Below are positions 1 to 7,444 of a stretch of 24,063 nucleotides of DNA, one piece after another. The translations under genes were made by a program, and so were the position numbers. The stretch is taken from NCBI GenBank assembly GCA_041917295.1, contig JAYRXX010000062.1:1-24063 (forward strand), written 5' to 3'. Numbering within the stretch: the first letter of the stretch is position 1; the number at the start of each line of letters is the position of its first letter. The DNA is from JADKHR01 sp041917295. GTDB taxonomy: Bacteria > Elusimicrobiota > Elusimicrobia > FEN-1173. The notes below the pieces were generated by a model. The model was not told the DNA's origin. It saw nothing but the letters and a program-made list of their open reading frames with translations, and ran no database searches.

Positions 1-1
1 C

Positions 2-1507
2 CGGCTAACGCTTGTTAAGGCGGACGGGAAAACGGTGGTGGACACCAAATCGTTCAGCGTTTCTCTTCCGGCGACGGGGGAATTCACGATTGTTTGGGAC
101 TTGGAAAAAGAAATCGATTGGCGGGGCGACCAACCGGAACTGAAGGTGGAAGTGGACACCGACGAGCTGACGCCCCGGCAACAGTTCAGTGCGAGCCCCT
201 ACGCGTTTGTGGCCAAGCGTGTGGAAGTGGGGGCGGTGGATACGTTGTCCATTGCGGATGGCGCGGTGACCAGCGCAAAGATATCGGCGGGAGGGATTGA
301 GGCTGATAAGATCAATTTGGCGAATGGAAAGACGTTGAACAGTTGGGTGGCACCGAACGGAAAGATAATGGCGGACGGAATTGAGGGGGAACTGAAGACG
401 ACGGCGAACCACGCCACGAAACACGAAAAAGGGGGTGGAGACGAACTTCTGTTGGATCCGAGCCAGGTCGATGGGGTTCTTGTGGGGCGGTCGTCGTATA
501 CGCAGGTGATGCAAGCGACAACCAATAGCGTTCCGGTACTGGCCGTTAAAGGCCTTCCGGGAAGTTCGAGCAAGATCCTCCAAATATACGATTCCGGCGC
601 CGTCGGTGACACGGCCAGCGTTCCGCAAGAACAAGTTTACTTCGACGGGGATGCCAATATGGTCTCGAATCGGTCCATTTCGGCAAAGTCGGTCAACGTG
701 TCAGGTTCGGTCATTGCGGGCGGAAATTTTTCCGCTGGAGGGACCGTGGTGGCCGATTCAGTGACGGGCAAAAAGGTTCTCTCAGTTCTACATGATGGGA
801 CGACCACCCAACACAGCGGTTCATTAACGTGGAATTCTTTGCAATTGGGAAACAACGTGTGGAATTATATTATTGCCGGCCGAACGGCGGTGGGCGGCGG
901 GTTCAAGTTCATTGTGAATAATACCACCAACTACCAGCACCCGGCCGCCCCGGATGGGCTCGAGGCGATAACGGTTAAAACGGATGGAAAAGTTGGAATC
1001 GGAAATGGGGACCCCAATGAACAGCTGGTTGTGAACGGCCGAATTAAAGACCAAGGCGGTTTCGTCACTCCGGTGGGGGCAATCATTGCGTTTGGGGGAT
1101 CCGTCGCGCCGTCGGGATGGCTCCTTTGTAATGGAGACTCTTACAGCAAAACGACATACCCCGATCTGGCTGCTGTATTGGGAGATACCTATGGCGTGAC
1201 CGCAACCACATTCCAAGTCCCAGACCTGAGAGGAAGGGTTGGAATGGGTGCCGGTCAAGGCCCCGGCCTGACGAATAGAACTAGGGGCCAAAAATTTGGA
1301 GAGGAAGCTCATACCCTTACAATTTCTGAAATGCCTTCCCACAACCATTCTTTGACCACTGTCCCCGGGTATGATGCAGGTGCTGGATATAGTGGGGGTG
1401 GTTGGTTTGGGGACCCCATTCCGCAAAACACAAGCAGTGTGGGTGGCAATGCCCCGCACAACACTATCCCACCGACGTTGGTGGTGAACTATATCATTAA
1501 ATATTAG
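2..1507 (+). CDS. Secreted/surface protein with C-terminal phage tail-collar domain (5' end missing)
   Basis: The frame is open from the first bases of the window, so the true start lies upstream; the GTG at 35 is an internal Val codon, not a convincing start. About 501 residues are visible. The first part has the pattern of bacterial tail-fibre-like surface proteins: TPRQQFSASPYAF, followed by DGAVTSAKI. HATKHEKGGGDEL and KVGIGNGDPNEQLVVNG are spacer motifs common in fibre proteins. From about nt 1061 comes a tail-collar domain (microcystin-dependent/MdpB-like): VGAIIAFGG, GWLLCNGDSYSKTTYPDLAA, FQVPDLRGRVGMG and SEMPSHNH, ending in the typical PPTLVVNYIIKY. Known for the family: collar domains cap phage fibres and also occur in bacterial secreted proteins. 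The substrate and role here are unknown. The next gene starts 109 bases downstream, with no clear terminator between them. Confidence 0.85.
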   Translation, partial: RLTLVKADGKTVVDTKSFSVSLPATGEFTIVWDLEKEIDWRGDQPELKVEVDTDELTPRQQFSASPYAFVAKRVEVGAVDTLSIADGAVTSAKISAGGIEADKINLANGKTLNSWVAPNGKIMADGIEGELKTTANHATKHEKGGGDELLLDPSQVDGVLVGRSSYTQVMQATTNSVPVLAVKGLPGSSSKILQIYDSGAVGDTASVPQEQVYFDGDANMVSNRSISAKSVNVSGSVIAGGNFSAGGTVVADSVTGKKVLSVLHDGTTTQHSGSLTWNSLQLGNNVWNYIIAGRTAVGGGFKFIVNNTTNYQHPAAPDGLEAITVKTDGKVGIGNGDPNEQLVVNGRIKDQGGFVTPVGAIIAFGGSVAPSGWLLCNGDSYSKTTYPDLAAVLGDTYGVTATTFQVPDLRGRVGMGAGQGPGLTNRTRGQKFGEEAHTLTISEMPSHNHSLTTVPGYDAGAGYSGGGWFGDPIPQNTSSVGGNAPHNTIPPTLVVNYIIKY

Positions 1508-1616
1508 CCTTTATGCCCCATGATTGATTTGAAACGGTTTTGGATCCTCTGAATTTCCCATACAGGGAGCTCGGAAGATTTTGTTTACTCGTAAGAACTA
1601 AAGGGAAAAGAGTTCC

Positions 1617-3038
1617 ATGCGCAGATTTCTGAAAAATAGCTGGTTTGTTTGGGTGTTCATATGGGCCGGTCCTTCGACCGGATGGGCGGAAGAGGGCGAC
1701 GAGGTCGTTAGTCTTTCCGATTGCATTCAAAAGGCGCTGGCTGACAATCCGTCGTTGACGGTGGCTCAGGACGACGTTTCAATTTCACGCGCCCGGCAAC
1801 GGGCGGCGACGGTTTCTTTACTGCCCGCCTTGAGCGGCAAACTGGACGAGACCACCGGTAAAATTTTGGAAAGTACGCTCATAAATAAGGATTTTATTGA
1901 GCGCAGTTATGGCGTTCAGGGAACGCTGTCTCTTTTTTCAGGCGGAAAACTGTGGGGCACACGGCGGCAAGCGGTTATTTCTTCGGAAGTGGCCCAACTT
2001 CAACTTGAAAAACAAAAATTGGATGTTCGCCACGCCGTCACCGAAGCCTATTGGCGTGTGGTTGCGGTTCAACGGGCGTTGTCTACGCACCAGACCACCC
2101 ACGAATCTCTTCAGCAAGATTTGGAAAAAGCGGTTCGTCACGAGTTGAGCGAAGCACGGTCCGCACGGATCGAGCTGTTGTCCACCCGCGCGCAAAACCG
2201 CGAAAGCGAAAGCGCGCTGGCGGAGCTGGAAGAAGATGTGATCGAAGCCCGTATGGGATTGCTGGACGCCATCGGACAAAAGATCCCCCTCAATTTCGCG
2301 GTGCCGGATGACATTCCTGAAGGAACGGTGACCGTGGATCTGGACGAGGCTCTTCGTTTGGCCCGGGCCCATCGCCCGGATCTTAAAATAGCCGATCGGA
2401 TGATGGAATCGGCTCGCTGGGGTCGGGTGGTGGGGCGCAGTGGTTTTTATCCCAAAGTGGATGTGAACGGGTTTTATGGTCGTTCGGGGTCGGCCTTCGT
2501 CCAATCGCAACCGTTGACCTTTCAAAAAGATTGGAACGCGGGGGTGACGGCTTCCTGGGCGTTGGGCGGAAACACGGCCAAGGCGTCGGCCTTTCAGGAA
2601 CACACCAGTCCGAAGTTGGGCGAATCCAGCCGGACGTCCACCGAGAGCCAGAGTTTAACATTAACGTTGGGGGATGCCATGGGCGTGGGTGTCACCCATC
2701 GGGAAAGCAAAAAGACGTTTCATGAAGAGGCCTGGCGGTATGAAAAGGCACGACGGGACATCGATTCCGAAGTGCGCTTGGCGGTGCAACGGGTGGTGTC
2801 CGCCCGGCGGCGGTGCGATGCCGCTCGGTCTAAAATGCAGGAAGCCCAGCAAGAATTAAAGTCCACCCGGTCTTTGCTTCAAGACGATCGGGCCCATCTG
2901 GGCGATTTTGCCGCGGCCAAAAACCGATTGGCGTTCGCCGAGGCGGGATACGCCCAATCCAAGGCGCAATTTCTAATCGCTGTGTCGGGACTGAATAGAA
3001 CGGTCGGCATCGCCGACCAATACAGGGTGATGCCATGA
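1617..3038 (+). CDS. TolC-family outer membrane efflux protein (OMF)
   Basis: This 473-residue protein starts at ATG 1617, with AAGGGA at 1601-1606 as ribosome site. A signal peptide is visible: positively charged start, hydrophobic FVWVFIWAG, and a likely cut after GWA near residue 24. The two-fold internal repeat of the OEP family is clear: CIQKALADNPSL near residue 36 and EALRLARAHRPDLKIA near residue 243 each open a half, followed by long amphipathic helices rich in Ala, Glu, Arg and Gln. FSGGKLWG and TEAYWRVVAVQ are typical of the family. As a trimer it should form the outer-membrane/periplasmic exit duct for the pump encoded by the next two genes. Its stop overlaps the next start (ATGA at 3035-3038), so the genes are probably translationally coupled. 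The substrate cannot be read from sequence. No strong promoter was found in the 109-base gap upstream. Confidence 0.92.
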   Translation: MRRFLKNSWFVWVFIWAGPSTGWAEEGDEVVSLSDCIQKALADNPSLTVAQDDVSISRARQRAATVSLLPALSGKLDETTGKILESTLINKDFIERSYGVQGTLSLFSGGKLWGTRRQAVISSEVAQLQLEKQKLDVRHAVTEAYWRVVAVQRALSTHQTTHESLQQDLEKAVRHELSEARSARIELLSTRAQNRESESALAELEEDVIEARMGLLDAIGQKIPLNFAVPDDIPEGTVTVDLDEALRLARAHRPDLKIADRMMESARWGRVVGRSGFYPKVDVNGFYGRSGSAFVQSQPLTFQKDWNAGVTASWALGGNTAKASAFQEHTSPKLGESSRTSTESQSLTLTLGDAMGVGVTHRESKKTFHEEAWRYEKARRDIDSEVRLAVQRVVSARRRCDAARSKMQEAQQELKSTRSLLQDDRAHLGDFAAAKNRLAFAEAGYAQSKAQFLIAVSGLNRTVGIADQYRVMP

Positions 3039-4144
3039 CGAACGCATTGTCGGGACAGTTTAAAAAAAGGGTGTTTTTGATTGGTGCCGTGTTGGTGGTG
3101 ATGGCCTTATTGTGGGTTGGGCGAAAATATCAGGATTTTCGGGTCAACCGCGCCCAACAAAGGGAAGCCGAACAGGCCGCGAACGAAGCGGCGCAGGTCA
3201 AAACGTATCGTGTTCGTCCGCGGAAAATGTCTGGGGCGTTGAAACGCATCGGCACCATTCGGGCCCGGGCGGAAACCAATCTTCAGTTCGGCGCGCCCGG
3301 CCGCATTAATAAATTCGATGTGGAAAAAGGTCAGTTTGTTCGCAAAGGAACCGTGGTCGCGGCTTTGGACCAATCGGAAGCGCGCAACGCCCTCTCGGTC
3401 GCCGCGTTGGAATTCGACAAAGCCAATATCAAATATTTTCGAGACGGGACCATCGATCGGCTCAGTTTCGAGCAAGCCAAAGCCCGGTATCAACAGGCCA
3501 AGCTGGAAGTGGATAAAACGGTTATTCGGGCCGGACACGACGGGTATCTTGTTGAGAAATGGTTGAACGCCGGTGAACACGTCGACCCTTCCAGCGTGAT
3601 TGGAAAACTGATGGACAAAAGCCGAGTGACCATCGAGTTGGACCTTTCGGAAGACGACATTCGCTATTTGAAACAGGGCCAAACAGTGGCCGTCACGGTG
3701 GACGCCGTGCCGGACTACAAAGAGGAGGGCGTGGTGTTGTCCATCACGCCTTACTTGAAAGGCGACAGCCGGTCGTTCAGCGTGAAAGTCGACGTGCCCA
3801 AAAATCCCGATGAAAAGTTGAGTCCCGGCATGTTTGCCCGGTGCACCATACGTCGGTATGAAAAAGAGAACGCAATCACGATCCCTTTGGAAGCCGGGGC
3901 GGAAGTGACCGAAAAAACCGTGCGGGTTTTTGTGGTGGCCAGCGACAACACGGTGTCGCCCCGAACGCTGGACGTGTTGTTTTCCGATGAGGGGCAATAC
4001 GAGGTGTCGGGTCTTCAGGACGGAGACCAGGTGGTGTTGACGCCGGGGGCTGACCTTAAGGAAGGCAGTGCCGTTACGGTGATGAGCGTGTTCGATCCCC
4101 TCGCTCACGAACCCGTCTCCGCGCCGGTCCCCGACCAAAAATGA
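3035..4144 (+). CDS. RND efflux periplasmic adaptor (membrane fusion protein)
   Basis: This 369-residue protein starts at ATG 3035, 7 bases after AGGG (3024-3027) at the end of the OMF gene. Residues 13-29 (FLIGAVLVVMALLWVG) form an N-terminal membrane anchor rather than a lipoprotein signal, since no lipobox Cys is present. The adaptor fold follows in order: first half-lipoyl strand (GAPGRINKFDVEKGQFVRKG), a short alpha-hairpin (SEARNALSVAALEFDKANI to YQQAKLEVDK), second half-lipoyl (IRAGHDGYLVEKWLNAGEHV), then beta-barrel (DLSEDDIRYLKQGQTVAVTV, LSPGMFARCTI) and a membrane-proximal domain. The hairpin is short, as in RND-type rather than HlyD-type adaptors. It should bridge the OMF and the permease in the periplasm. 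Its stop overlaps the permease start by 4 bases (4141-4144). Confidence 0.92.
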   Translation: MTNALSGQFKKRVFLIGAVLVVMALLWVGRKYQDFRVNRAQQREAEQAANEAAQVKTYRVRPRKMSGALKRIGTIRARAETNLQFGAPGRINKFDVEKGQFVRKGTVVAALDQSEARNALSVAALEFDKANIKYFRDGTIDRLSFEQAKARYQQAKLEVDKTVIRAGHDGYLVEKWLNAGEHVDPSSVIGKLMDKSRVTIELDLSEDDIRYLKQGQTVAVTVDAVPDYKEEGVVLSITPYLKGDSRSFSVKVDVPKNPDEKLSPGMFARCTIRRYEKENAITIPLEAGAEVTEKTVRVFVVASDNTVSPRTLDVLFSDEGQYEVSGLQDGDQVVLTPGADLKEGSAVTVMSVFDPLAHEPVSAPVPDQK

Positions 4145-7100
4145 AGTGGTTGGTCGGTTACTGCGTTCGCCGCCCGGTCGGCGTTTTGGCCATTTATTTC
4201 GGCCTGGCCGTCATGGGGGTGTTTGCCTGGCAACGCTTGCCACAGGAGCTGATGCCCGACCTGCGGTTCCCGCAGTTGTCGGTGGTGACGGTTCTTCCCA
4301 ACGGCAGTCCCGAAGAAGTCGAGAACCTGGTTTCCAAACCCATCGAGCAAATGGTGGGAACGGTCAAGAACGTCCGCCAAGTCGAATCCACGTCGAAAGA
4401 GCAAGTATCGGTGGTCAACATCCAATTCCGTTGGGACACCGACATGGACGCGGCGTTGTTGTGGGTCCAGGAAAAATTGGGGCTCATACAAGATCTTCTT
4501 CCGCTGGAAGCCAAAAAACCCGAAGTCACGCGCTTTAATCCCTTTGATCGACCCATTTTGTTGGTGGGCGTCACGGGCAACCTTCCTCCCGCCGACGTCC
4601 AGCATGTGGTGGAAACCCGCATTCGTCCTTCGTTGGAAAAAACCACCGGCGTTTCCGGCATCGACGTCAGCGGCGGGGTGGAACGGGAAATCCAAGTCAA
4701 CATCGACGCTCAACGCTTGGCGGGGCACCGGTTGTCCATTAATGAAGTGAGCGAGGCGTTGCGTCGCCGCAACGTGTCGCGCTCGGCGGGGTCCGCCAGC
4801 GAGGGGATGTTCGAATATCCTGTGACGGTCACGGGTGTTTACGATGAAGTGAAGGCCATCGGCGACACGATTGTGCGGTCCGATACGTCCGGCGGGAAAG
4901 AGGGCTCGGCGATGGTGCGGTTGTCGTCTTTGGGCGAAATCGTCGATACGTTTCGCGAACGCACCAGTTTCGCCCGTTATGATGGGAAAGACAACGTGTC
5001 GGTGGCCGTCTACAAACGGGCCGAGGCCTATCCCATCGACGTGTCTCGGGCCGCCCGCGCCACCTTGGGGGATTTACAACGGCAACTACCGCAGGGTTTA
5101 GCGATGAACGTCATCTACGATCAATCCCACTACATCAAAGAAGGCATTTCGGACGTCATCGGCAACGTCATTTTGGGGGGCATTTTGGCCTACGTGGTAT
5201 TATGGGCCTTTTTGCGCAGTCACACACGGTCCATCATTGTGGGCCTGACAATTCCGCTGGCCCTTCTTCTGACCGTGGCGGTGTTTTGGAAAATCGATCA
5301 AACCTTAAACCTGCTCACCTTGGGCGGACTGGCTTTGGGTGTCGGTATGCTGGTGGACTCGGCGGTGGTGATCATCGAAGACATATCCCGCCACCGCGAT
5401 ATGGGTAAAACACTGGAAGAAAGTATTTTGGACGGCGCCCACGAGGTCGGGGGAGCGGTCTTCTATTCGGTCTTAACCACCATCGTGGCCTTTGCGCCGA
5501 TTCCTTTTGCCGCCGTGGGAGTGGCTCAAAAAGTGTTTACGCCGATCGCGTTGGCCGTGATCATCAGCCAATGCGCGTCGTTGTTGGTGGGGTTCACCTT
5601 TGTGCCCGCGCTGGCGGCCCTGATGTTGGAAAACAAAAAGTGGGACCAATGGATTTCGAAATTCGGGTTCGCTCGCCGCTGGCCGGCCCTGGCCGAAAAA
5701 AGAATTGTTTGGACGCGCTGGTTTCAACCCGTTGCCGAGCGAGGCCGCGGGTTTTTCGGCCAGGCCCATGTTTTTTACGAGCGGTTGTTGATGTATTCGG
5801 TTCACAATCCCCGCCGGGTTTTATGGATTGTGGGCCTGTCCACCGTGCTTAACGGGGCGGGGTTGATGTTCATTCGAAAAGAAGCGATGCCCGACGTGGA
5901 TCAAAACCAATTTCTTATGAAAATGTCGTTGCCCACGGGCACCCGCTTGGAAGTGACCGACTCTGTATTGAGAAAAATCGAAGAGCGGCTGACACAAATT
6001 CCGGAAGTGGCCCATCGCAATGTCATTGCGGGGGCCTCGGGATCCAGCGCTTTGGGTGCGTTGGGCCCCCATCAGGGCCAGATCGTTGTGGATCTGGCCG
6101 ATCGCGTGCCGAAACCCGGCGGCGGATGGCGCGCTCGCCGCCGCACGGCTCGGCAGGTGATGGAAGCCGTCGCCGCCGCGTTGAAAAAGGAAGATTTGGA
6201 GGGAGCCCGGGTGGATTTTGAGGCCCAGGGCGGTGATGTGTTTTCCCAGGTGTTCGGTAGGGCGGGGGCGGATTTGGTGGTGGAGGTTCAGGGGAGCGAC
6301 TTGGAGGGGATCAAAAAGGTTACGGAGTCGTTTAAAGAGAAGGTGCGGGCGATTCCCGGGGTGTCAAAAGTGGAAGACAGCCGAACCGTGCCGTCCTTGC
6401 AATGGAACTACGAGCTCGACGAGTCCCGGTTGGCCCGCGACGGGTTGACCGTTTCGGACGTGGCCGATGTGGTTTTGGCCGGCGTGCATGGCCAAAGCCC
6501 CACCTCGTTTCGGGAACAGGGCAAAGAAGTTCCCATTCGTGTGCGGTTGCGCGAGAGCGATCGAAAAGACGCCACCGCCTTGGCGGGAATCCTGGTTCCG
6601 AGCCCGCTGGAAAAAGGCGGGGCCCATCCGCTGGAAGAATACGGGGCCTTGACGATGGCCCCCGGTCCGTCGGAAATCCGCCGTCGGGACCAACAACGGA
6701 CCGCGTTGGTGTCGGTGTTTTTAACGGGCCGGAAAACGGACGATGTTCTTCCGGACATAAAAAAAGCGATGGGGGCCGTTCGCAACCAGAAAGACGCCAC
6801 CGTGGAATTGGGTCACGAAATGGAAGAAACCAAAGCGTCCCTGAACAGTCTTTTCTTTGGGTTGGCGGCGGCTCTGGCGTTGGTTTACATCGTGCTGGTG
6901 GCGCAATTCAACGTGTTGTGGATCCCCTTGTTGGCCATGGTGGCGGTGCCCCTGGCTGTCAATGGCGTGACGCCGGCCCTTCTGCTGACCGGCAACACGC
7001 TTAACTTGATGTCGGGCCAAGGACTCTTGATGTTGGCGGGAATCGTGGTTAATAACTCGCTGATGTTGCTGGAATTCATACAACAAAAACGTTCAGCCGG

Positions 7101-7338
7101 GTCCGCGCCGCTGGACGCGGCGGTGGAAGCCAGTCGGATTCGACTCCGCCCCATCTTAATGACGATGACCGGCACCATCGCGGGCCTTATCCCTTTGGCG
7201 TTGGGTGTCGGCAAAGGGGCCAAACTTCAAGCGCCCATGGCGATCGTGGTTATCGTGGGGTTGGCCGTGTCGACCGTTTTAACGCTTGTGGTCCTGCCGG
7301 CCCTCTACCTGGAAGCCCGTCGGTATACCGAAGAATAG
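4141..7338 (+). CDS. RND-superfamily efflux permease (AcrB/HAE-like inner-membrane pump)
   Basis: At 1065 residues this is full length for the family. The N-terminal helix is followed by LPQELMPDLRFPQLSVVT and the PN2-type PILLVGVTG. The first membrane bundle spans about residues 335-505, the second large periplasmic loop residues 580-900, and the second bundle runs from about 905 to the end. The TM4 motif reads GMLVDSAVVIIEDI with Asp406 then Ser407; AcrB has Asp-Asp here. The TM10 motif reads GIVVNNSLMLLEFI with Asn971-Asn972; AcrB has Lys-Asn. The proton relay is thus a reduced set, as in several HAE relatives. The permease works with the two upstream products as a drug or small-molecule exporter; the substrate is unknown. 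No separate Shine-Dalgarno is visible, so it is probably coupled to the adaptor gene through ATGA. Confidence 0.94.
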   Translation: MKWLVGYCVRRPVGVLAIYFGLAVMGVFAWQRLPQELMPDLRFPQLSVVTVLPNGSPEEVENLVSKPIEQMVGTVKNVRQVESTSKEQVSVVNIQFRWDTDMDAALLWVQEKLGLIQDLLPLEAKKPEVTRFNPFDRPILLVGVTGNLPPADVQHVVETRIRPSLEKTTGVSGIDVSGGVEREIQVNIDAQRLAGHRLSINEVSEALRRRNVSRSAGSASEGMFEYPVTVTGVYDEVKAIGDTIVRSDTSGGKEGSAMVRLSSLGEIVDTFRERTSFARYDGKDNVSVAVYKRAEAYPIDVSRAARATLGDLQRQLPQGLAMNVIYDQSHYIKEGISDVIGNVILGGILAYVVLWAFLRSHTRSIIVGLTIPLALLLTVAVFWKIDQTLNLLTLGGLALGVGMLVDSAVVIIEDISRHRDMGKTLEESILDGAHEVGGAVFYSVLTTIVAFAPIPFAAVGVAQKVFTPIALAVIISQCASLLVGFTFVPALAALMLENKKWDQWISKFGFARRWPALAEKRIVWTRWFQPVAERGRGFFGQAHVFYERLLMYSVHNPRRVLWIVGLSTVLNGAGLMFIRKEAMPDVDQNQFLMKMSLPTGTRLEVTDSVLRKIEERLTQIPEVAHRNVIAGASGSSALGALGPHQGQIVVDLADRVPKPGGGWRARRRTARQVMEAVAAALKKEDLEGARVDFEAQGGDVFSQVFGRAGADLVVEVQGSDLEGIKKVTESFKEKVRAIPGVSKVEDSRTVPSLQWNYELDESRLARDGLTVSDVADVVLAGVHGQSPTSFREQGKEVPIRVRLRESDRKDATALAGILVPSPLEKGGAHPLEEYGALTMAPGPSEIRRRDQQRTALVSVFLTGRKTDDVLPDIKKAMGAVRNQKDATVELGHEMEETKASLNSLFFGLAAALALVYIVLVAQFNVLWIPLLAMVAVPLAVNGVTPALLLTGNTLNLMSGQGLLMLAGIVVNNSLMLLEFIQQKRSAGSAPLDAAVEASRIRLRPILMTMTGTIAGLIPLALGVGKGAKLQAPMAIVVIVGLAVSTVLTLVVLPALYLEARRYTEE

Positions 7339-7357
7339 CGCGGTTCGGTTTGTGCAC

Positions 7358-7386
7358 TTGACCCGCGCTTGCTAAAAAGGTAAATT
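7358..7386 (+). promoter_or_regulatory. Candidate sigma70-type promoter for the giant gene
   Basis: TTGACC (7358-7363, five of six matches to the -35 consensus) and TAAATT (7381-7386, four of six for the -10) are separated by exactly 17 bases in the gap after the efflux operon. Transcription would start near 7393 and leave a leader of about 50 bases before ATG 7445. It is also the only good spacing seen in the gap. The -10 match is modest, and the AT-rich stretch at 7405-7430 offers weaker alternatives. Confidence 0.5.
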
Positions 7387-7434
7387 GGCGTTGTTCAGCG
7401 ATTTCTTAAAATAACTTATAAGTATTATTTTGGT

Positions 7435-7442
7435 GGGGGAGA
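7435..7442 (+). promoter_or_regulatory. Ribosome-binding site that fixes the giant gene start at ATG 7445
   Basis: A G-rich Shine-Dalgarno-like stretch (GGGGGAGA) ends 2 bases before ATG 7445, with the GGAG core about 4 bases upstream of the start. The in-frame TTG at 7430 would put this site inside the gene and has no ribosome site of its own. The ATG also places a normal signal peptide at the N-terminus. Confidence 0.7.
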
Positions 7443-7444
7443 CG

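Noticed and set aside
1508..1616. Promoter for the efflux operon
   Set aside because: TTGAAA at 1529-1534 is a fair -35, but nothing at the right distance resembles a -10, so no site is called.
3107..4138. Long - strand open frame opposite the efflux adaptor
   Set aside because: It is His/Arg/Gly-rich with no recognisable motif or ribosome site. It is a shadow of the G/C-ending codons of the adaptor gene.
6402..7004. 200-codon + strand open frame inside the RND permease gene
   Set aside because: It lies fully inside a well-conserved permease in another frame, has low-complexity Arg/Gly/Pro composition, and shows no sign of independent expression.
7430..7444. TTG 7430 as the giant gene start
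   Set aside because: The ribosome site GGGGGAGA at 7435-7442 belongs to ATG 7445, and TTG 7430 has no upstream site.
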